64,000 nucleotides of DNA. Source: Epithemia pelagica. Lineage: Eukaryota > Bacillariophyta > Bacillariophyceae > Surirellales > Surirellaceae. A program made the translations under genes and the position numbers. This document shows, one piece after another, positions 21,001 to 29,919 of the stretch. The notes under the pieces were generated by a model. The model saw only the letters and a program-made list of their open reading frames with translations. It made no database searches and was not told the DNA's origin. The stretch spans positions 620,001 through 684,000 of the forward strand of contig OX337235.1 in the NCBI GenBank assembly GCA_946965045.2, given 5' to 3'. Position 1 is the first letter of the stretch; every line of letters begins with the position of its first letter.

Positions 21001-22623
21001 CAGGGGAAGCAAGGATCTTATCAGATGGTATTGCTTGAATCTGACCTCGAGACTCACTTTGATATCGAGCGAGGTGCAAAAGACAAAGTTCCAAAAAAGG
21101 ATAGATATGAATGGCTTTCTAATGCCCGCCGAAAGAAGCATCAAAGTCATTGCCATGTGATGGACGTCAATCTCGAGGGTGCCACCGAAAAGGATAAGAA
21201 CACAAATCTTTACTTTGATTCTCTTCTACAGGGTAACGCGCGGAGGGCACAGGACTTGTTCAAAGAGTTGTACTTTTCAATGAAAACCCAGGCATTGGCT
21301 GCAAACACGGAAATTGACATTGCGTTTCTGATTGATGTCACTGGAAGCATGGGGCCTTACAGTTCTGCGATTGCGGCCACTATCCGAACACTGATTGACA
21401 AGCAGGGAGTAGTCATGGGACGCCTCAAAGCTAACTACCCAGACACGGAGTTCACCTTCCGCACCGCAGTGATGGCTTTTAGGGACATTGATGACAAGGC
21501 GAAACAATTCACTGAGAGTGTATGGCAATCAAAGAGTCGTTTCACAGACGTTGCCGATGAAGCAATTCGTTTTGTCGAACGTGAAACTAAACAGTCATCT
21601 GGTGGTGGTGATTTGGCCGAAGATATTCTAGGAGCTCTTGATCGCTCTGCAGAATGGAAGGGCCCAGGAGCTTGGACTTCAAGACTTAAGTTTATGATGG
21701 TTCTCACAGATGCGGCTGCACATGGGTTGGCCAATCCGGCAGTAGCAGGTGGTCCAAACGGAGACCACTATTCTTCACGGCATCCTCTTGGTTTGACCGC
21801 TCATAGTGTGATGGGTAAACTTGTTTCCAAGGGGATTGATCTGTTCATGTGTTCGTTCAACCCAATGGCAACATTGAAGACTGAAGAGGAACTTTCCCAG
21901 ACGTATCTCAACCACCCTAGCAATAAGGATCAACGTGAAGTGACAACTATCCCCCTAGTACCTACTTCCAAACAGTCAGGTGCTCACGATCCAGTGAGCT
22001 ACAATCGACACATTGTTTTTGTGCTGGATGAGTCAGGATCAATGTACAATGACTGGTCGGGGGTAGTGGTTGCTTACAATCAATACATTTCACGTCGCCG
22101 GCAGTACCAGTGCGACTCAGATCTCGTGTCGGTTGTCCAGTTTTCTAGTCAATCAAGAATCACAATTCAGCAGCAGAAAATCCAAGAGGCTCCGAAGTCC
22201 TTGCACTTTCACAATGGTGGAACTCAGTTCAGTCCAGCTGCTCAGAATGCCTGTGCCTTGGCAAGGGGTACTCCGTCGACGCATGTACCAGTCATTGTCT
22301 TTATGAGTGATGGTTGCGCAGACGATGCTTCACAAGCAGCATCGTATTTTTCTTCACTTAATAATTACATCAAGGGACGCACCGGCAGTGATCTTGAGCT
22401 TCATGTAATTGCCTTCGGGTTGAATGCAAGTCAGGCTCAACTCAGTCAAATTGCCGCCGCGTCGCCGATTGGCAAGGTTCGCGCCAGTACCGACACGGCG
22501 GACTTGTCCAAAGTCTTTGAAGAGATTGCGGGTGGTGCGAATGTGGCTGGACTCCTCGAGGCCGAAATTGGAAAACGAGTTTCGGAGGCCGTGGGCAACA
22601 AACTTGCCCTCGAATTCATGTAA
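18055..22623 (+). pseudogene. C-terminal part of the giant gene: J-like segment, SecA-like ATPase, two vWA domains
   Basis: One frame is open to TAA 22,621-22,623. A J-domain-like segment (HFAVLGLPPSASLTDI, about 18,325) lacks the HPD triplet. The SecA-type motor follows: Walker A MQIRTGEGKSL (about 19,672), CYSEYLSNRDYELF (about 19,762), Walker B LVVDEFDVFF (about 19,991), DEVTGRIGYKV, LGVSGTVE (about 20,479), ASFGRGTDFF (about 20,869) and QIRGRTARQGKQGS (about 20,977). These match SecA in order and spacing, including an insert of about 165 residues where SecA has its preprotein cross-linking domain. Two vWA domains carry MIDAS motifs: LIDVTGSMG (about 21,331) and LDESGSM (about 22,024). SecA normally drives protein export in bacteria and plastids; here no transit peptide or SecA C-terminal region is visible, so translocation is not implied. 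Confidence 0.8.
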
Positions 22624-23188
22624 TTCATACACCTGGGCACGTGGACATGGGCTGTTTGGTTTGGCAGTCGTTGTCAATGGTCACGCTTCTTTACGTCATA
22701 TCCTCTCGTAGTCTCTTTCGTGGACTTTATATGCATGTTGCGCTCAACAATAAGATAATAACAGTACATTTGTTTTGTTCGCTTTGACTGGAATCTATCT
22801 CTTGTCTAGCTGGGAAGCAGCAGCCTCTCGCTTGTAGCTATGGATTGTGCGTTCTGGCCACAAGATGGTGTTCTCTCGTAACCTTGAGATGTGGATCGGT
22901 TGTAGACAGACGAGGCTTCTATAGATTGCCAAGAATATGGAACCGACTCTACTAAAGCAACACAGACCGTTGCATGAAATAACATCTACCTATTAGGCAG
23001 AATCGACATAGCATTGGCTTTTATGCGACCGGTATTGATGGTGGAAGGCAGAGCCGTCGTGTTTCAGTCGCTTATATTAAATCGTGTCAAAAGTAAACCG
23101 GAAGTAGATCTTTTTCCACGAACTTTTTCGACCATGATGATATCTTATTCCGAGAGAGGAATTACTCACAACAAACCCACCGTTAGCC
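22624..23188. other. Intergenic, no gene seen
   Basis: Spacer between the giant pseudogene and the TM9SF gene. It should hold the TM9SF promoter. Only short frames without family features are present. Confidence 0.6.
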
Positions 23189-25900
23189 ATGTTTGAAACA
23201 GTGATGCATCGTATCCGTCGACTTTCCTTGTTTGCTGTCTGTCTTTCTTCTCCGCTTTTCGCATCTCGTTCTTTCTTCCTGTTCGTCGTGTGCGATGCTG
23301 CATCATCGGGTGTTCACGTTCATGAATTGGCACCCAGAATCTATCACAAAGGCGATCAGTGAGTACAACAGAGCCTTGTGTTTACTTGCACCACTCATGG
23401 CTGTGGACAGCCATTGTCACCGCTCGCGACTCTCACTTGATCTTTCTGTCAATCTCATGCTACCCATGGGCACGAACATCACCTGCAAAACGTGACTAGG
23501 GTGGAGCTCAAAACAAACAAGCTCTATTCGACAAAGACATTGATACCCGTCGATTATTTCTCGCTTCCCTTTATCCAAAATGAGTGTTCAGGTACTCTGG
23601 ACCAACAATATCAAAACGTTGGCGTGTTGCTGCAAGGTGATCGTATCCATAAGTTGCCATACCGCATCGGGTTTCTCAAGGATGTCTATTGTGAGCAACT
23701 GGGCATTACCAATGCCGGCCGAGGTGAACGTAAAGGCACATGCGACAATCGAATGGTCGCCGCTATTCACAACAGTTATGGCAGCAATTGGATTGTCGAC
23801 AATCTTCCTGCGTTGAAAATGTATTTCGACAAGGCTGAAATAAAGCAGTATGTTCCTGGTGCCGCTCCTATTGGCTTTGTGTCGTCGGCAGATGGCATTG
23901 CTTATTTGAACAATCATGTAAGTATCATTCTCTTTCAAAACACTCTGCCTTTCTTTAGACATCGCTGACATCGGCTCCTTTATGCATATACTATAAGGTC
24001 AACATCATATTGGAATACCAAGTGGTACAAGGCAAGAAGGATTCGTACCAGATTGTAGGGTTCGCCCTTGAACCATTTAGTTTTCATCAAGACTTTGAGT
24101 TCCTTCAGGATTCCACTGATGGTAGTGCCCCCTTTGTCGAGATTATCAACCCGATTCCCTCCTGTAGCTCGGCTATACGTGATCCTCCACATGTCTACCA
24201 AAGAGCAATTGAGGATCTTTCTCCTCAACCAGCTTCGGGCAAGGTACTCTTCACCTACGTAAGACTTTCAAAGATAATTTCACCAAAACTGTGACACCGC
24301 AAAGTCCTCATCATTCTATTTTGTTCTCTTTCTCCAGGATGTCATTTGGAAAGAAAAAGCGAACGTTTCATGGTCCAATCGATGGGATCCCTACGTCCAA
24401 AATTGGATTCCACCCGTCATACAAACGACTCTGATGGGTCAATAAGTCTTTTTGTTGATTGTCGTGTCGGGCATTGCCTTGTGGGTGGTACTTCAAAAGC
24501 TTTGTTGCCAGAAACGACGGCAACGACCCTGGCGTGATGAAGTGGATTATCAACGTGTTTCGACCTCCACGACCGAATCGACAGCTGGGCAAGGCCCTTT
24601 GGATTCGAACCCAGAAGCACAACCGGACATGGTTTCTGACAATGACGACCGAAACACTACCAATTCCGGTAACGCATCATCACCCACAGGGCCTTGTTGG
24701 ATTACGGCACAGGCCTCCATGATACGTCCTCCCGCGACTGCACCCAAATTCTTGGTCTTGTTTGTGGGTACGGGAGCACAACTATTGGTCATGACTGTGG
24801 GCATGCTCTGCATGGGACTCCAGGGTTCCTTGAGCCCGGCCATTCCCGGTCGGTTGCATACAGCACAACTCTTTTGGTACAGCATGGGTGGTTTGGTGGG
24901 TGGATACAGTTCCACACGATTGTACGAATGTTTTGGAGGGAACAAGAAAGACTGGGGTCCTCATGCTCTTCGTATGGCTCACTTTTTCCCCTTTGTAGCG
25001 AATGTAGCCTATTGTTTCATCAATTTCATTGCGCTGGGACAACGATCAACATATGTCATGCCCTTTCGCGTGACAGGCTATTTGCTCATGCTCTGGTTGG
25101 GTCTTTCGACACCCATGGTATATCTGGGTAATATGATTGCTCGAGGTCAGAGTGCAATCGGCTTTGTGCCCGACACAACAGCTATTGACAATAACAATTC
25201 ATCCTCGGATGCGCTCAGTGACAGGTCCTCACCACATCAAGTACCGTTTTGGTTGTCTCCTCCATGTACCATTGCCATGGCAGGAGCTGTGCCCTATTTT
25301 GGTGCCATCTCCTTTGAGTTCCGCAATCTTCTCATGCCAAGCTTGTGGAACAATGATTTGTTCCATGACTATGTCTACCTTGCCAAAACGATGGTACTCT
25401 TTGTCCTGCTCGTTCAATTCATGACTTTGTTGCTCCATGTCAAATTGTTGTGTCATCACCAGTACGACACTTGGTGGTGGCGATCCTTTGTGCATGGCGG
25501 TGCCTCGGCGTTGTGGATGTGGGGCAACAGTTTGACGTACTACATGCACATGTACCTTTGGACGGCTAGTTTCGGTACATTTCTGATTTATTTTGTGTAC
25601 ATGACGGTGCTATCGTTAAGTGTCTTTTTGACACTGGGCTTTGTGGGTCTGTCCACCATTTACTTATTTCATCACCTGGCCGTTGCTTGCAGTTTCCCAA
25701 TCCCATCTCCCACGGCAAGCCAAAACAACAACACTCATGATTTGGAAATGAGCGAGGCCGACAGTCCCCTGTTGCAAACTAGTAGTAGTAATGCAAACGA
25801 CGCTTCCTCTTCCGTAGAAGAATCGCACCCGAAATCCAATCTCGTCGATACAATCTCGTCGGATTCACCAACAGACACACCGGCATTGTCCCCGCCGTGA
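23189..25900 (+). CDS. TM9SF/EMP70 nonaspanin, four exons, with one in-frame stop
   Basis: Exons 23,189-23,358, 23,500-23,917, 23,998-24,258 and 24,338-25,900 join in phase with GT-AG introns of 141, 80 and 79 nt. Exon 1 begins at ATG with a hydrophobic signal-like segment and ends YHKGDQ, joining VELKTNKLYSTKT, a classic EMP70 lumenal sequence. LPYRIGFLKDVYCEQLG and SWSNRWDPYV also fit. Exon 4 holds the membrane region: a first TM (VFLLIVVSGIALWVVL) and then about eight more from 24,750, including WWWRSFVHGGASALW. Family members sit in Golgi and endosome membranes and help sort membrane proteins. TAA at 24,443-24,445 falls in frame just before the first TM, with the same frame open on both sides, so this copy is either a young pseudogene or contains a sequence error. 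The total would be about 803 codons, longer than usual because of the linker after TM1 and a Ser-rich tail. Confidence 0.8.
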
Positions 25901-26144
25901 TTGAGTCACTGACATGTGTCACTCCTGATTTCAATCTCATCGATGCAATCTCGTCCGGTCCACCACCAGACACACCGGCATTGTCCCCGCCGTGACAATC
26001 GCAGTACTCTCTTCTGTATTAAATCCTATCACCCGGATTTCAATCTCATCGATGCAATCTCGTCCGGTCCACCACCAGACACACCGGCATTGTCCCCGCC
26101 GTGACAATCGCAGTACTCTCTTCTGTATTAAATCCTGTTTGTTC
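25831..26144 (+). repeat. Tandem repeat of the TM9SF 3' end
   Basis: The last codons of the TM9SF gene (25,831-25,900, ending DTPALSPP and TGA) recur at about 25,927 and again at about 26,036, each copy ending in the same stop. The two downstream units are near-identical with a 109-bp period; the coding copy is more diverged and offset by 96 bp. Confidence 0.8.
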
Positions 26145-26300
26145 TCAATGATGCAGGGTTCTAGAACTACAGATATAAATACTTGATATAAACAAGATAC
26201 GTTTCCTTTCCTTTGTCGTTTCGATCGACTGATGTAATGGAAGGACCGGCAAATCCAATCTAATTTTGTCATTTTATTTCGAACAAGACGAAGATGACCT

Positions 26301-27782
26301 TTACGGACCCGCATTGTTGTTGTCGTTGTTGTTGTCGTTGTTGTTGTTGTTGTCGTTGTTGTTGCTGTTGTTGTTCCACCAGTTGTTCCACAGACGTTGC
26401 GCCTTGGCAGTCACATGGTCGACCCTTTGTGTCATGGACGACACTGGCAACGTGGAGTTGGATCGAGTCCAGGACGATGACGATACGGAGGAAGCCACGC
26501 CTCTTCTTGTTGTTGCTGCTGTTGCTGTTGGTGGATCACGAAAGGAGACTTGTCGATGACGTCGGCCATGCCGTAAGGACGACGACGACAAGCGTGTTGT
26601 TGGGTTGGATCGTGCTCGTTTCGCATTCCGGGTGTGGGTGACCTTGGTTGAAACCGTCGGTGTTCTTTTGGTTTGTTTGGAAATATATCGTGGACTCGTC
26701 CACAGGGAGCCCAATAGGGTTTGTTCGTTTTCTTCTGGTTTGGTACCGGAAAATGACAGGGGTAGTTTTCTCGTGGTGCTGGTGCTGGGCGTTGTCGTTG
26801 GAGGAGGACATGGCGATGCCGAATTTCTCAAGTTCAATCGGGGACGTTTGCGAGGTCTCGGTGTTGTGGCAGTAGTTGTCGTAGGAATTGGGCTGGCCAT
26901 ATTGCTGCTGCTTGTTGTTTCTTGTCCCAACGAGGCTGCCACATTCCTGGCGTCTAGCGTGGCATTCATCAGTACGGTGTCGTGTTTTGGATTGTTCTTT
27001 TCCTGGAATGGCCACAGCAACGAAGACCAAGACGTTGGACGAGAGCGTTTTCGTCCCTTGGTGGAATGTCGTGGAGTACTACTAGTCTGCATTGGATTGG
27101 CAATGGACGTTGTCGAGATATTGTTGCGCCTTGCTGTCGCATCAGTGCCGAAAATGACCGGCCCTTGTGAAGGACAAGGAGAAGAAGAGGAGGGCAATGA
27201 TGATGATGATGATGATGATGATTTGCATTTTGGCGTTGGTAGGTGTGCCACTGTGGTGGTGGAACCAGGGGGACAAGGTTGCTCTCTCTTCTTTTGACGT
27301 TGTTGTCGTTGTCGTTTCTGGTGATGATGAGAATAATAGCAGGGCCGACACACAAAGGTATCGGCCAACAAGAGTCTTCCACACAAGGGACTATTGTGCA
27401 GTGGTTTTTGACACGATGCACACCACGTCACTGCTGCCGCCATTCGGACCGTCGTCGGGGCGGTTGGAGGCCTTTTCCTCGACGAGGCGATTGCTGTGGT
27501 GGTTTCTTCTGGAGTGGATGAATTCTGGAGCGGCAAATTCCTGTGGGTGTGAAGAATGGCGCGCTGGTTGTGCGTTGCTTGATTGGAACGTTGTGGTTCG
27601 TCTGGACTAGCGGTTTCCAAACCCACGAAACCTGTGTTTTGAGTAGCGCAATCGTCCTTCTTCTTGTCCTTGTCCTGAGATTTCGTCGTCGTCTCATCAG
27701 CGGCAACATCCACCATCTCCAACAGGTCGTGGATCCACGTTGTTTCGTGGCCACAGGCAATACCCGCACAACAATGCACCAT
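26301..27782 (-). CDS. Low-complexity protein with a Cys cluster
   Basis: The frame runs from ATG 27,780-27,782 to TAA 26,301-26,303, 493 codons. The only ordered-looking part is a Cys-rich segment near residues 125-160, WCASCQKPLHNS then FVCRPCYYSHH, with CxxC pairs that could bind zinc. The rest is Ser/Thr/Pro/Arg-rich, with basic patches (RPRKRPRLNLR) that could be nuclear localisation signals, and a C-terminal poly-Asn tail from an AAC/GTT repeat. I do not recognise a family. Coding status rests on frame length and the Cys pattern; the region is repeat-rich and has long open frames on the other strand too. Confidence 0.5.
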   Translation of the reverse strand: MVHCCAGIACGHETTWIHDLLEMVDVAADETTTKSQDKDKKKDDCATQNTGFVGLETASPDEPQRSNQATHNQRAILHTHRNLPLQNSSTPEETTTAIASSRKRPPTAPTTVRMAAAVTWCASCQKPLHNSPLCGRLLLADTFVCRPCYYSHHHQKRQRQQRQKKREQPCPPGSTTTVAHLPTPKCKSSSSSSSSLPSSSSPCPSQGPVIFGTDATARRNNISTTSIANPMQTSSTPRHSTKGRKRSRPTSWSSLLWPFQEKNNPKHDTVLMNATLDARNVAASLGQETTSSSNMASPIPTTTTATTPRPRKRPRLNLRNSASPCPPPTTTPSTSTTRKLPLSFSGTKPEENEQTLLGSLWTSPRYISKQTKRTPTVSTKVTHTRNAKRARSNPTTRLSSSSLRHGRRHRQVSFRDPPTATAATTRRGVASSVSSSSWTRSNSTLPVSSMTQRVDHVTAKAQRLWNNWWNNNSNNNDNNNNNDNNNDNNNAGP

Positions 27783-28562
27783 TTGGATGGTTCGAGGGTG
27801 TGTGTTTTGGGTGCAATGCAAACCGCTATTCTCCTTCTCCTCGTTTCGTTTCCGAGAGTATCGGATGATTTTATCAGAAAATCGTCCGTGTCAACTCCTC
27901 ATACGATTTGTTCTGCCAGATCTCTACATACGCCATGGTCGTCGCCAATCAAAAAATGAGGGCGAGCCGGCGATCGATGGGTTTTCGCGACTGATCAGCG
28001 GTCGTCTCATCATACAGACGATGAAAAGCTACCATAGCACGTACTCCTTGTGCTAGGTAGGAGTAGTTTGGAAAGCGAGTTGTGTTACCTTTGCTGTCGT
28101 AACACAAATGATAGATTCAATCCAGTGGTGCATGAGTAGGAAGTAGGAATCGACCAAGTGTCCGTCTGGACGATTCACAACCGCCCATGGATGGCGGCCA
28201 CGGCGATCACGCTCAATGTCCAAAGGAAAATGATCCATAGAGCAAAGAAAGGCCTGTTTCGTAAACGCTGCTAGCCGTGGAGAATCCCTCGAAAACGGTG
28301 TGTGGTATGTACACACGCTATAAGTTGGGTCCTTGTCACACAACTGCAACAGCAGACGGAGCACTATTGGTAGCGTTCTGGCACGAATGGAACAGCAATG
28401 ATTGGCCACCAACACGGCGACTCTCGAAGCTGCGCTAAACAGATGTCATTAGGAACTTGCCGTCAGAGACGGCTTTTGAATTTGTCCATCCAAGAGTATC
28501 GTTGCAATGACATCTATCTAATCATAGGGTAGTAACTATAGACACCCTAGCTAGACACCCGC
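27783..28562. other. Intergenic, no gene seen
   Basis: No frame with convincing composition. A 120-codon minus-strand frame at 28,053-28,415 starts only at GTG and shows no motif. Confidence 0.5.
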
Positions 28563-28565
28563 TAA

Positions 28566-29673
28566 GGCTATCTCCACCCGAGCGCCGCTATGCTGACGTA
28601 TTGGGGCTTTCTGATTGGCCTCGCTATCCGGATAGCGGATTAGCGGAGCCAAAGGGAAATAAATAGAGGTTGGACCCGCGAGCTCAAATCGATGCGGGTA
28701 GGTTACCCGCGCATCCCAGCCTTTGCGGCTCCAAGTACCCGCGTGTTCCGCAGTTCCGCACTACTATCGGATTTTATGTACTCTGCACAAATGTGACGTA
28801 CGGGCGGTCAGACCTAGAGAGGACCAAATCGCTGCACCCCGCCTTTACTGTGCGTAGGTGCGAGTAGTGCGGATCGGAACCGCCAGTCTCTTTCGTTGCG
28901 GTTCCAGGGATCAGCACCGCTGATCCGCGGATCCGATCCGCAGCACCGCGGTGCGGGTCCAACCTCTTGAAATAAACTCCACGATCTCCGTTAAAAGAAC
29001 GCCGCTATCTCGCGTTGCGCGTACGCATTGCGCATATGCCCTCTCTTGTTTCGGTTAAAAAGGTGCCCGGCGTGCGGCCGCGGAAGTTGCGGAATTCAAA
29101 TAAGACAATCAACGAGAGCACAAAGCATAAACCAAAGATGGAGGACTCGTTGTTCTCCCTCTTCATTGTTGACTGTCATGGTGAATCATGTTGTTGTTCA
29201 TGGCCAATGTAGATGTAGGTTGTAGGTTGCAGTCCAATCGTCCTATTGTATTCCCTGTCCGATTTCCGATTGATTGTCTGATAATCGAACACATCAATAG
29301 TTTGAATGATGCATTTGTTTGATTGTTGCATTCCTTCCGATCCGTGATCCTCGAATCATCTTGCTGTGCATGGTTCTTATCCCATTGTAGGAAGTAGGGA
29401 ACACAACAATGGAAAAAGAGATGGTAAGCGATCGTCACAAATCAATACGTGCCATTGCCATGTTTTCGACACGAGAGATACTGTTGGCAGCAGACGTTAA
29501 TTTATATTTATGCCGACGGTTATATTTTGCTCCGCTATCCGCTATTTTCCCCGCTATTCGGGGCTCCAAATAGCGGCAAAAATAGCGGATAGTGGAGCTG
29601 TTTAGCGGTTAGAGGAGATGGTGGAGTTCGATAGCGGTTTTTGGACCTTTAGCGGCCCCGGGTGGAGATAGCC
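28566..29673. mobile_element. Non-autonomous PIF/Harbinger-like DNA transposon
   Basis: 1,108 bp bounded by a perfect 15-bp terminal inverted repeat, GGCTATCTCCACCCG at 28,566-28,580 and its complement at 29,659-29,673, with weaker pairing further in (CCGCTA motifs). TAA flanks both ends (28,563-28,565 and 29,674-29,676). A 3-bp TAA/TTA target and GG-starting ends are typical of PIF/Harbinger. The subterminal regions are full of tagcgg/ccgcta repeats. No transposase frame is present. Confidence 0.75.
28664..28968. mobile_element. hAT-like MITE nested in the Harbinger-like element
   Basis: 305 bp flanked by an 8-bp direct repeat GAAATAAA (28,656-28,663 and 28,969-28,976). The ends form a 15-bp perfect inverted repeat (AGAGGTTGGACCCGC at 28,665-28,679; complement at 28,953-28,967). 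An 8-bp target duplication is the hAT hallmark. The interior has further GC-rich palindromes around gatccgc/gcgggt. It is too short to encode a transposase. Confidence 0.7.
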
Positions 29674-29676
29674 TAA

Positions 29677-29919
29677 GTTACAAGATTGAGGGCCATCTTG
29701 TGGGGGAGAGAATGGTAGACTACCCCCCCCGCTCTGACCATCGTCCGTCTTTGGCGCCGGACCAAAATTTCTTTCAAATTTTTTGGTGAACTGTGCCGCC
29801 CATTTTGGCCACACCACCCAACTTTCGACGCACCTCTGCTCTCTATATCTATATGGCATGTCGTGGAAACTCCAAATGCCAGTGTCACAACCCCAACAGC
29901 GAGAGTATCTATTCGTAGG
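29677..29919. other. Promoter-side spacer of the SET gene
   Basis: 243 bp between the transposon and the SET start. ATGs at about 29,853 and 29,859 open only short frames in other phases. No promoter element was recognised. Confidence 0.4.

Larger units (their letters stand above)
3828..22623 (+). pseudogene. Giant GTPase-SecA-like-vWA gene, interrupted by a retrotransposon
   Basis: This entry joins the host-gene fragments at 3,828-6,606 and 16,340-22,623. Removing the copia element at 6,607-16,339 and one copy of the ATGCA duplication gives an uninterrupted frame across the site (codons for ADMHQCSTDG), so the two halves were one exon. Domain order is an acidic N-terminus, P-loop GTPase-like domain, about 1,500 residues of mostly helical sequence including a J-like segment, SecA-type DEAD ATPase, vWA 1 and vWA 2. 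Besides the insertion there is a frameshift near 5,485, a TAG at 17,810-17,812 and a frameshift near 18,055. No ATG precedes the acidic start region; the first in-frame ATG is at 4,059. The DIRS remnant ends about 130 bp upstream and may have removed the promoter or first exon. No splice signals explain the breaks, so I read it as a pseudogene. The function of such a protein is unknown to me. Confidence 0.75.

Noticed and set aside
24438-24446. A 9-nt GT...AG stretch whose removal would delete the TM9SF stop
   Set aside because: Too short to be a spliceosomal intron.
26605-27297. 230-codon plus-strand frame rich in Val/Leu
   Set aside because: Overlaps the Cys-cluster ORF on the other strand; hydrophobic runs come from complementing Asn/Thr/Ser-rich codons. 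Neither strand is certain.
28053-28415. 120-codon minus-strand frame
   Set aside because: No ATG start, no motif, composition like surrounding spacer.
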